Shown here piece by piece: positions 16,196 through 25,202 of a stretch of DNA of 64,000 bases; position 1 is the first letter of the stretch; each line of letters starts with the position of its first letter. The stretch is from Plantibacter sp. ME-Dv--P-122b (GTDB lineage Bacteria; Actinomycetota; Actinomycetes; Actinomycetales; Microbacteriaceae), in assembly GCF_030209375.1 (NCBI RefSeq), contig NZ_JARVSC010000003.1, positions 558,001 through 622,000 on the forward strand, given 5' to 3'. The position numbers and the translations under genes are program-made. The notes under the pieces were generated by a model that worked only from the letters and a program-made list of their open reading frames with translations, did not search any database and was not told the origin of the DNA.

Positions 16196-17143
16196 ATGCC
16201 CCGCAAGATCATCCTCGACTGCGACCCAGGCCACGACGACGCGATCGCCATCCTCCTGGCACACGGCAACCCCGAGATCGAGCTGCTCGCCGTCACGACC
16301 GTCGTCGGCAACCAGACGCTCCCGAAGGTCACCCGGAACGCCCTCGCCGTCGCCCGCATCGCCGGGATCACCGACGTGCCGTTCGCCGCCGGTGCCGACC
16401 GCCCGCTCGTGCGCCCGCTCGAGAACGCGCCGGACATCCACGGCGAATCGGGCATGGACGGCCCCGTCCTCCCCGAACCGGCGATCGCCCTCGACGACCG
16501 CCACGCCATCGACCTCATCATCGACCTCGTCATGTCGCACGAACCGGGCGAGATCACCCTCGTCCCGACCGGTGGCCTCACGAACATCGCCCTTGCAGCC
16601 CGCAAGGAGCCCCGCATCGTGGAGCGCGTCAAGGAGGTCGTCCTCATGGGCGGCGGCTACCACGTCGGCAACTGGTCGGCGGTGGCCGAGTTCAACATCA
16701 AGATCGACCCCGAGGCCGCGCACATCGTCTTCAACGAGAGCTGGCCCGTCGTCATGGTCGGCCTCGACCTCACGCACCAGGCCCTCGCCACTCCGGAGGT
16801 CGTCGAGCGGATCGCCGCGATCGGCACCGGCCCCGCACGCTTCGTCGAGGAGCTGCTGGAGTTCTTCGGCACCACCTACAAGGACGCACAGGGCTTCGAC
16901 AGCCCGCCCGTGCACGACCCGTGCGCCGTCGCCTACGTGATCGACCCGACGATCGTGCGCACCGTCAAGGTGCCGATCGACATCGAACTCACGGGCACAC
17001 TCACCCTCGGCATGACGGTCGCCGACTTCCGCAGCCCGGCTCCGGACGACTGCAGCACCTGGGCCGCGACCGAGCTCGACCATGCACGCTTCTGGGGCCT
17101 CGTCACCGACGCCCTCGAGAACATCGGGGAGATCGAGCTGTGA
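16196..17143 (+). CDS. nucleoside hydrolase (IunH family)
   Basis: 315 residues from the ATG at 16196, preceded by GGAGA at 4-5 bp; the ATG at 16184 lacks one. The N-terminal KIILDCDPGHDDAIAILLA is the Asp-rich Ca2+ site of inosine-uridine hydrolases. HGESGMDGP and VHDPCAVAY give further metal and ribose contacts. The enzyme splits ribonucleosides to base and ribose. It overlaps the MFS gene by 4 bp and leads to a ribokinase, which fits ribose salvage. Confidence 0.92.
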   Translation: MPRKIILDCDPGHDDAIAILLAHGNPEIELLAVTTVVGNQTLPKVTRNALAVARIAGITDVPFAAGADRPLVRPLENAPDIHGESGMDGPVLPEPAIALDDRHAIDLIIDLVMSHEPGEITLVPTGGLTNIALAARKEPRIVERVKEVVLMGGGYHVGNWSAVAEFNIKIDPEAAHIVFNESWPVVMVGLDLTHQALATPEVVERIAAIGTGPARFVEELLEFFGTTYKDAQGFDSPPVHDPCAVAYVIDPTIVRTVKVPIDIELTGTLTLGMTVADFRSPAPDDCSTWAATELDHARFWGLVTDALENIGEIEL

Positions 17144-18576
17144 GCGACCTCCTGAACGCCACGAAACCAGCCGTCCGCATCGGCGCCCTCATGACGGCAC
17201 TGCTCGCCGCCTGCGTCGCCTTCCAGTTGAACGCCAGCATGCTGAGCCCCGCGCTCGTCAGCATGGCGCGCGAACTGCGGACCGACGACGCCACCATCGG
17301 CCTCTCGCAGACCATGTTCTTCACCACGGCGGCGCTGTTCTCCGTCTTCCTCCCCCGCCTCAGCGACATCATCGGCCGGAAGCGCGTCCTGACCGGGATG
17401 CTCGTCATCATGCTCGTCGGCACCGTCGTCGCGGCACTCGCCGTGAACGTCGAGATGCTGTTCGTCGGCCGCATCATCCAGGGTGTGTCCGGGCCGGTCG
17501 TGCCCATCACCCTCCTCATGCTGCGCGCCGAGGTCACCGACCCGAAGCGGTACGGCGCCATGATGGGCCTCATCACCGCGGTCAACGGCGGCATCGCCGG
17601 GATCGACGCCCTCGCCGGCGGCTGGCTCGTCACGAACCACGGCTTCCGGTCCGTCTTCTGGACCATGGCCGTCGTCGCAGCCGTCGCGATCGTCTTCGTC
17701 GTCCTGTGGGCCGCGAACTCGCAGCCCTCGAAGGGCACGAGGATGGACTGGTGGGGCGTACTCCCGCTCGTCGTGTCGATCGCCTCACTGCTCACCGCCT
17801 TCAACGAGGCGGGCAAGCTCGCGGCGGCGAACTGGTTGCTCGTCGGCGGGTTCATCGTCGTCGCCCTCGTCGCGTTCGCGATCTTCTGGACCGTCGAGAA
17901 CCGCGTCGCCGAACCACTGGTGGCCACGAAGTACCTCCGCCAGCGGAGCACCTGGGCACTCCTGCTCACGACGCTGCTCACGATGACCGGTGTCTTCGCC
18001 GTCGCCAACGGCCTCGTCACCTCGATCGCCCAGAACGCCGACGCGGGCTTCAGCATGGAGGCGGACCTCGCCTCCCTCGCGTTCCTGACGCCGTACGCCC
18101 TCGTCGGCTGGCTCGTCGGCCCGTTCGCCGGTCGTCTCGCGCCCACGCTCGGCTACCTGAACGTGCTCCGCATCGGCCTCATCGGCAGCATCGTCTCGAT
18201 CGTCATCATGGCGCTCGTCGGTGTGCACTCGCTGCCCGTGCTCATCGCGACGACCGTCCTCATCGGTGCAACCTACGCAGGCATCGGCAACATCATGCTC
18301 AACGGGCTGGGCATCGTCCTGTCGCCGAAGGAGAACCCGGGCTTCCTGCCCGGGCTGAACGCGGGCGCCTTCAACCTGGGCGCCGGCCTCAGCTTCGTCG
18401 TCCTCCCAGCCGTCCAGATCGCCGTCGCGCCCGCCGGAGTGACGTCGACGGCCGGGTACACGAGTGCCATGCTGGTCGGTGCGGGCATCACCGCGGTCGC
18501 CCTGCTGGTGTCGTTCCTCATCCCGAAGCCCGCGGGCGCCGAGGTCCGTCCGGCCGAGACCGCCTCGGCAGCCTAG
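17140..18576 (+). CDS. MFS transporter, probable nucleoside or ribose uptake
   Basis: 478 residues from the GTG at 17140, which overlaps the hydrolase stop. About 14 hydrophobic segments are visible. The loop motif RLSDIIGRKRVLTG after the second segment is the MFS signature (motif A), and GRIIQGVSGPVVPI resembles motif C-type 14-TMS drug:H+ antiporters. The family alone would suggest efflux. Its position between a nucleoside hydrolase and ribokinase makes substrate uptake the better guess. Confidence 0.85.
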   Translation: MSDLLNATKPAVRIGALMTALLAACVAFQLNASMLSPALVSMARELRTDDATIGLSQTMFFTTAALFSVFLPRLSDIIGRKRVLTGMLVIMLVGTVVAALAVNVEMLFVGRIIQGVSGPVVPITLLMLRAEVTDPKRYGAMMGLITAVNGGIAGIDALAGGWLVTNHGFRSVFWTMAVVAAVAIVFVVLWAANSQPSKGTRMDWWGVLPLVVSIASLLTAFNEAGKLAAANWLLVGGFIVVALVAFAIFWTVENRVAEPLVATKYLRQRSTWALLLTTLLTMTGVFAVANGLVTSIAQNADAGFSMEADLASLAFLTPYALVGWLVGPFAGRLAPTLGYLNVLRIGLIGSIVSIVIMALVGVHSLPVLIATTVLIGATYAGIGNIMLNGLGIVLSPKENPGFLPGLNAGAFNLGAGLSFVVLPAVQIAVAPAGVTSTAGYTSAMLVGAGITAVALLVSFLIPKPAGAEVRPAETASAA

Positions 18577-18586
18577 GAGGGTCACC

Positions 18587-19510
18587 ATGCAGAGTCCACG
18601 CATCGTCGTCGTCGGGTCCTTGAACGCGGACCTCGTCGTCCGCACAGCACGCTTCCCGCAGCCCGGGGAGACGCTCACGGGATCCGAACTCGCCGTCATC
18701 CCCGGCGGCAAGGGCGCCAACCAGGCGGTCGCCGCGGGCAGACTCGGCGGCGACGTCACCATGGTCGGCGCGGTCGGCGACGACGCGCACGGGTCCCTCC
18801 TGGTCGATTCGCTGTCGACGTCAGGAGTGGACGTCACCCGGATCGCGCGGCGTGACGACGTCGCGACGGGCACGGCGGTCATCACCGTCGACGACGCCGG
18901 GGAGAACACGATCATCGTGTCGCCCGGGGCGAACGGCACCCTCACACCCGATCGGATCGGCGAGGCGTGGACGGCGCTCGACGGCGCCGGCGTCGTCTGC
19001 CTGTGCCTCGAGGTGCCGATCGACACCGTGCTCGAGACGGCCCGGCGGGGCGCGGCGGCCGGCGCCCTCGTGCTCCTCAACGTCTCCCCGTACGGTCCGG
19101 TGCCGGAGGAGCTCCTCCAGACGACCGGCGTCCTCCTCGTGAACGAGCACGAGGCGGCCGACCTCGCCGGGGTCGACCCGGAGGAGGCCGGGTGGGATGC
19201 GGTCGCCACGGCGCTGCGCAGCCACGGCATCCGCCGAGCCGTCGTCACGACCGGGGCGGCGGGCAGTGTCGTGATCGACGGCGAGGCCGCCCCGACGTCC
19301 GTTCCGTCACCGACGGTGGACGCCGTCGACACCACCGGCTGCGGCGACGCGTTCATGGGCGCCCTCGCGCTGCGCCTCGCTGCCGGCGACGAGCTCGTCG
19401 ACGCGGCTCGATTCGCCTCGACCGTCGGCAGCTACGCGGCAACCGGGGCCGGCGCCCAGGCGTCCTACCCCGATCAGGATCAGCTCGCGGCGTTCCTCGA
19501 GGAGCGATGA
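18587..19510 (+). CDS. rbsK: ribokinase
   Basis: 307 residues from the ATG at 18587, with a TAGGAGGG ribosome-binding site at 6-bp spacing. PfkB fold: IPGGKGANQAVAAGRLG in the N-terminal part (substrate lid) and DTTGCGDAFMGALA near the C-terminus with the catalytic Asp. It converts ribose to ribose 5-phosphate, using the ribose released by the upstream hydrolase. It is the last gene of the unit and is followed by a strong hairpin. Confidence 0.9.
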   Translation: MQSPRIVVVGSLNADLVVRTARFPQPGETLTGSELAVIPGGKGANQAVAAGRLGGDVTMVGAVGDDAHGSLLVDSLSTSGVDVTRIARRDDVATGTAVITVDDAGENTIIVSPGANGTLTPDRIGEAWTALDGAGVVCLCLEVPIDTVLETARRGAAAGALVLLNVSPYGPVPEELLQTTGVLLVNEHEAADLAGVDPEEAGWDAVATALRSHGIRRAVVTTGAAGSVVIDGEAAPTSVPSPTVDAVDTTGCGDAFMGALALRLAAGDELVDAARFASTVGSYAATGAGAQASYPDQDQLAAFLEER

Positions 19511-19512
19511 GG

Positions 19513-19548
19513 CACGGGGTCCCGCGTGAACCGACGCGGGACCCCGTG
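19513..19548. terminator. bidirectional terminator between rbsK and membrane-protein gene
   Basis: 14-bp perfect GC-rich stem (19513-19526 with 19535-19548) and an 8-nt loop between convergent genes. No U-tract is needed in this type. Confidence 0.8.
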
Positions 19549-19553
19549 GCGCC

Positions 19554-20351
19554 TCACCCGGCGGCGATCACCCAGAGGTAGAGCACCGCAGCAGCGGCGA
19601 TCGCCCAGCTCGTGAAGCTGCCGACGAGGAACTCCTCAGCCTTGCCGCCGACACCGCGGTCCTCGGAGATCTCCGGGAAGCGCACGATGCCCTTCGCCGC
19701 GACGAGGGCGGCGATCACCATGCCGGTGCCACTCAGCGCGAGGACGACGATGAAGACCCGTTCGAGCGGGCCGATGAGTCGGCCGCCGAGCAGCTGTGTG
19801 GTCGGACGATGCGGCGTGGCGCCCTGCACGACACTCCCCAATTCATGACCGCGGATCCTGACCGTCCAGGCGGAGGCGGGCGTCGCGGTCGGTTGCGGCT
19901 CGTCGTCCTCACGCGCGCGGCGCAGGGACGCCCGCACGATGAGGTTGCTGCTCCGCGTGAGGAAGACGAGCGTCGACCCGGCTGCGACGGCGAGGGGCAG
20001 GGGCACCTCCTGCAGCACACCGAGATCGAAACCCGCGTAGACCTGGGCGGCGGGGCTGTCGGCCGTCCCGTCCGCCCCGAACACGAGCGTGGAGGCGGCG
20101 ACGAGGAGACCGAGCACGAGCACGGGCCAGAGTCCGCGTGGTCGCGAGGCGTCCGAGGACGGCATGGCCACGATCCACCCGAGGGCGACGAGGCCGGCCA
20201 GCGTCGGCCACCACCAGTCGAGCCCGAGACCCAGCACGGCGAACAGCCAAACCACCACCAGCCCGATCGCGGGCGACCAGCGCGGCCGGCGGACCACACC
20301 ACGCCAGATGTCGACGACCCCGACCATGAGCAGCAGGACGGCCGTGATCAT
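19554..20351 (-). CDS. membrane protein coupled to SatD
   Basis: 265 residues from the ATG at 20351, overlapping the satD-like stop by 4 bp. About seven hydrophobic segments: three or four in the N-terminal half (for example VVDIWRGVVRR then IGLVVVWLFAVLGLGL), one near residue 105, and two in the C-terminal part (about 205 and 245). A polar loop lies between. I do not recognise a named family. Its coupling to SatD suggests a joint function. Confidence 0.6.
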   Translation of the reverse strand: MITAVLLLMVGVVDIWRGVVRRPRWSPAIGLVVVWLFAVLGLGLDWWWPTLAGLVALGWIVAMPSSDASRPRGLWPVLVLGLLVAASTLVFGADGTADSPAAQVYAGFDLGVLQEVPLPLAVAAGSTLVFLTRSSNLIVRASLRRAREDDEPQPTATPASAWTVRIRGHELGSVVQGATPHRPTTQLLGGRLIGPLERVFIVVLALSGTGMVIAALVAAKGIVRFPEISEDRGVGGKAEEFLVGSFTSWAIAAAAVLYLWVIAAG

Positions 20352-20992
20352 CGAATCGGCGCTCCGGCGAGCAGGTCGAGGGCCGACACGAGCGCGGCCC
20401 CGCCCGATCGTTGCAGGTTCTGCGACACCGCGGACTGCGAGATGCCGGCTTCGGCCGCCATCGACTCCTGCGATCGACCGAGGAGCGCGCCTGCGGCGAG
20501 CTGTCGCTGTCGGGGGTTCCGCATCTGGTCGATCGCGTGGTCGCGCAGGGTGAGGAATGCGTTCACGATGGCGTCTCCGTCCTGGGGCGATTCGCCCTCG
20601 AACCACGATCGCAGGTACGGCTGACGTCGATCCTCCCGCCGATGCGCCTCGTCGATGGCGGCTCGGGCCCGCCACCAGGCGGAACCGTCCTGGATGATCG
20701 AGTCCTGCCCGGCGTCGATGTCCGTGACCTCGCCCCAGCCGAGGCCGAACCGGCAGTCGACCTCGGCTGGGAACAGGAGCCGCGCGAGGGTGGTGGCACG
20801 CAGCGCGGTCCCCACGTTCGCGTACACGACCTGGAACTCATCGCCGACCGTCGGACGCAGCGGCTGTTCGGCGGGCCAGGTGGCCTCCACCTGCAGGAAG
20901 ACGTCCTGGATCGCGCGTTGAGCGCGGGTGCGATCGTCGAGACGGCGGGAACCCACGATGTCGACCACGACGGCCAGGAGGAGATCGGTCAT
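20348..20992 (-). CDS. SatD family protein
   Basis: 214 residues. The start MTDLLLAVVVDIVGSRR, with PTVGDEFQVVYANVG and CRFGLGWGEV, matches the SatD family. The C-terminal part holds a helix-turn-helix-like stretch, GRSQESMAAEAGISQSAVSQNL. The name comes from an acid-tolerance gene of Streptococcus mutans, and the biochemical role is not settled. It forms a two-gene unit with the following membrane protein. Confidence 0.78.
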   Translation of the reverse strand: MTDLLLAVVVDIVGSRRLDDRTRAQRAIQDVFLQVEATWPAEQPLRPTVGDEFQVVYANVGTALRATTLARLLFPAEVDCRFGLGWGEVTDIDAGQDSIIQDGSAWWRARAAIDEAHRREDRRQPYLRSWFEGESPQDGDAIVNAFLTLRDHAIDQMRNPRQRQLAAGALLGRSQESMAAEAGISQSAVSQNLQRSGGAALVSALDLLAGAPIR

Positions 20993-21074
20993 CTCAGAAG
21001 CATAGAGCTGATAGTGGCGGAACTATAAGCAATATTCGAATGATCGTCGTCGGACGCGCTCGGTCGGAGCCGGA

Positions 21075-21155
21075 GACAGAAGAAGGCGGCACCCATTGGG
21101 GGGAATGGGTGCCGCCTCTACAGTGCCGGATTGGGGGGAATCGCTGGCACTGCAT
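21075..21155 (-). ncRNA. 6C small RNA
   Basis: Read on the minus strand, two stem-loops follow each other and each shows six cytosines in its loop, closed by ATT/AAT. The first has a CAGTGCC/GGCACTG outer stem (21146-21152 with 21121-21127). The second is a 13-bp stem (21104-21116 with 21085-21097). It is followed by TTCTTCTGT, a plausible terminator tail. This is the defining architecture of the actinobacterial 6C RNA (Rfam 6C; B11 in M. tuberculosis). It lies between the Tad and acs parts of the backbone, as in mycobacteria. The exact ends are estimates. Confidence 0.85.
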
Positions 21156-21403
21156 GCACGAATGTGTATTCGGCCGGGTCCAAGTGTACGCCAGTGGACG
21201 GGGAATACAAGCATTCAGACGACCCCAGATCGAGTGGTTTCCCTACCATGCCCAGATCATTCACAGACTGGGCCCACGAATTTGTTCGGATGAGTGACAA
21301 ATCCGCAACCGAGAACGCGCTACGCTCGTGCATGGCACGGACTCGACCCGCTTCGGTGGGTCGGGTCAGGAACGCGGATTCGCAAGGGAGCGAGACACAC
21401 ACG
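21156..21403. other. control region upstream of acs and of the 6C RNA
   Basis: No gene is supportable. It must hold the divergent promoters of the 6C RNA and acs. A short hairpin (21344-21349 with 21358-21363) lies in the probable acs leader. I see no riboswitch that I can name. Confidence 0.4.
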
Positions 21404-23395
<1,992 letters not shown>

Positions 23396-23408
23396 CCCGA
23401 TGCTCGAA

Positions 23409-23461
23409 GCACGAGAGCCGGACGGAATCAGTGATTCCATCCGGCTCTCGTGCATGTGGCG
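23409..23461. repeat. 53-bp palindromic direct repeat, copy 1 (acs terminator)
   Basis: Near-perfect hairpin: a 14-bp outer stem (starting GCACGAGAGCCGGA), one mismatch, and a GGAAT/ATTCC inner stem. It sits 13 bp after acs and would end its transcript. It is identical over 53 bp to 24382-24434. Confidence 0.9.
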
Positions 23462-23551
23462 ACCGCCTCCCAGGCACGCATCACGACCTGACCGTCCACA
23501 TCCGTTCCGCTCCCACCGGCGGTCGCACCCCGCCTGGGTCAAGCTGCCAGC

Positions 23552-24379
23552 ATGGACCTCATCGGATGGCTGGATCGACACGGCGGCATCGCTGAACGCC
23601 GGGAGGCGATCGAGCTTGGCGCGACACGAACGCAGATCGACTCCGCTCTCAGAGCCGGCACCCTCCGACTCATTCGTCGCCGATGGCTCGCGACGGCCAC
23701 CGCTCCGACCGCTCTGACCACGGCGGCAGCGCGGGGAGGGAAGCTGACGTGCCTCAGCGCGGCTCGCGCGCTGGGACTCTGGGTCATCGACGACGGACTC
23801 GTCCACGTGAGCGTCAGGGCGAGTTCATCGGAACCCTCACCTCCCGAGGTGAAGCTCCACTGGATGCGCACTCCGCCAGGCACGAGTAGCCGCCGACTGG
23901 TCGAGCCCGTCGAGACGGCCCTCATCCACTTGGCGACCTGTCAACCCTTCGAATCCGCGCTGACGACGACCGAGTCCGCAATTCGCATGGGCCTCATCGA
24001 TCGTGACCACCTTGTGCGGTTGGAGACTCGTTCGACGCGCTTCCGCGCCGTCGTCGCGGAATGCACCGGCTTGGCGGACTCGGGCATCGAGACGATCTCC
24101 AGAATCCGACTCGAGCGGATCGGATTGCGCATGGAGCAACAGGCCGTCGTCGACGGCCACCGAGTCGACGGTCTCATCGGCCGTCGACTCGTTCTGCAGT
24201 TCGATGGGCATGCCCCGCACCAGCAACCGCAGCAGCGGAGTCGGGACCTGCGCCAGGATCGGCGATTGGTGTTGCTCGGCTACACCGTGCTCCGTTTCAG
24301 CTATCAGCAGGTGATGCACGAGTGGGAGCGGGTGGAGCAATCCGTGGTGGCTGCCGTCGCTCAAGGGCGGCATCGCTGA
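23552..24379 (+). CDS. AbiEi-like antitoxin domain plus DUF559-type endonuclease-fold protein
   Basis: 275 residues. The N-terminal winged-helix-like region (about 1-55: LIGWLDRHGGIAERREAIELGATRTQIDSAL, then GTLRLIRRRWLA) resembles the AbiEi/type IV TA antitoxin N-terminus. The C-terminal quarter has VDGLIGRRLVLQFDGHAPH and DLRQDRRLVLLGYTVLRFSYQQV, the DUF559/Vsr-like PD-(D/E)XK pattern, although the expected Asp/Glu set is partly degenerate. Such fusions are common singletons in actinobacteria with unknown function. No toxin gene is adjacent. The gene is bracketed by two identical 53-bp repeats. Confidence 0.7.
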   Translation: MDLIGWLDRHGGIAERREAIELGATRTQIDSALRAGTLRLIRRRWLATATAPTALTTAAARGGKLTCLSAARALGLWVIDDGLVHVSVRASSSEPSPPEVKLHWMRTPPGTSSRRLVEPVETALIHLATCQPFESALTTTESAIRMGLIDRDHLVRLETRSTRFRAVVAECTGLADSGIETISRIRLERIGLRMEQQAVVDGHRVDGLIGRRLVLQFDGHAPHQQPQQRSRDLRQDRRLVLLGYTVLRFSYQQVMHEWERVEQSVVAAVAQGRHR

Positions 24380-24381
24380 AT

Positions 24382-24434
24382 GCACGAGAGCCGGACGGAA
24401 TCAGTGATTCCATCCGGCTCTCGTGCATGTGGCG
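24382..24434. repeat. 53-bp palindromic direct repeat, copy 2
   Basis: Exact copy of 23409-23461 in the same orientation, starting 2 bp after the AbiEi/DUF559-type gene. It also acts as a terminator between that gene and the convergent RidA gene. The repeat period is 973 bp. Confidence 0.9.
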
Positions 24435-24444
24435 CGGGGAGGCG

Positions 24445-24915
24445 CTACGCGAACTCGACGATGAGCTCCACCTCGACCGGAGAGTCGAGCGGGAGCACGG
24501 CGACGCCGACGGCGGATCGGGCGTGCACGCCGAGGTCGCCGAAGATCTCGCCGAGGACCTCTGACGCACCGTTGATGACACCGGGCTGGCCGGTGAACGC
24601 CGGGTCGGAGGCGACGAAGCCGACGACCTTCACGATGCGGGTGACGCGGTCGAGCGAACCGATCTGGCTCTCCACCGCGGCGAGCGCGTTGAGGGCGCAC
24701 GTCCGGGCGTAGGTCTTGGCGTCGGCGGGCGAGACGAGTCCGTCGCCCTCACCGACCTTGCCGGTGGCGGGGAGCTTGCCGTCGGTCATGGGCAGCTGGC
24801 CCGAGGTGAAGACGTGCTCGCCGGAGACCACCGCGGGGATGTAGGCGGCGACGGGCGGGACGACGGTGGGCAGGGTGATACCGAGCTCGGCGAGTCGGTC
24901 GGCGATCTGAGACAT
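24445..24915 (-). CDS. RidA family protein
   Basis: 156 residues from the ATG at 24915 with ribosome-binding site GGAGGAA. VFTSGQLPMTDGKL and the C-terminal SPVEVELIVEFA follow the RidA (YjgF/YER057c) fold, and the region ARTCALNALAAVES is also typical. Members hydrolyse reactive enamine/imine intermediates, but the canonical catalytic Arg is not obvious here, so activity is not assured. It is encoded 23 bp downstream of the DUF4177 gene, the same pairing as in other actinobacteria near ponA2. Confidence 0.85.
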   Translation of the reverse strand: MSQIADRLAELGITLPTVVPPVAAYIPAVVSGEHVFTSGQLPMTDGKLPATGKVGEGDGLVSPADAKTYARTCALNALAAVESQIGSLDRVTRIVKVVGFVASDPAFTGQPGVINGASEVLGEIFGDLGVHARSAVGVAVLPLDSPVEVELIVEFA

Positions 24916-24938
24916 GGGGGTTCCTCCGGGGCGTCGGG

Positions 24939-25094
24939 TCAGTCGGCGATGGGGCGCTTGAGGTAGGCGACGAGCCCACCCTCCGGACCGGTGACGACCT
25001 GGACGAGCTCCCAACCCTCCCCGCCCCAGTTGTTCAGGATGGCAGCCGTGTTGTGGATCATCAACGGCGTGGTGAGGTACTCCCAGCGGGTCAT
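24939..25094 (-). CDS. DUF4177 domain-containing small protein
   Basis: 51 residues from the ATG at 25094, with GAGGAGA at 4-bp spacing. The pattern WEYLTTPLMIHNTAAILNNW then GWELVQVVTG matches DUF4177. Function is unknown. Probably co-transcribed with RidA. Confidence 0.85.
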   Translation of the reverse strand: MTRWEYLTTPLMIHNTAAILNNWGGEGWELVQVVTGPEGGLVAYLKRPIAD

Positions 25095-25202
25095 GTCTCT
25101 CCTCGATCGGGCGCTCCGCACGGAGAGGCGGACGCGCAGGGGATCTTCATGGCGAACACCGAGTGAAGCTCGCTCACAGTTTCCCCGCTTACCTTCGATC
25201 CT

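Noticed and set aside
21040-21297. Small plus-strand frame through the 6C region
   Set aside because: Its codons are created by the two hairpins of the 6C RNA on the other strand.
23890-23920. LVEPVE-encoding stretch in the AbiEi/DUF559-type gene as a further dispersed repeat
   Set aside because: Too few matches to the 25-bp consensus; could be chance in coding sequence.
23582-24380. 15-bp repeat GGCGGCATCGCTGAA at the start and end of the AbiEi/DUF559-type gene (23582, 24366)
   Set aside because: Short, positions do not align with the 53-bp repeat boundaries, and a match of this size can occur by chance in high-GC DNA.
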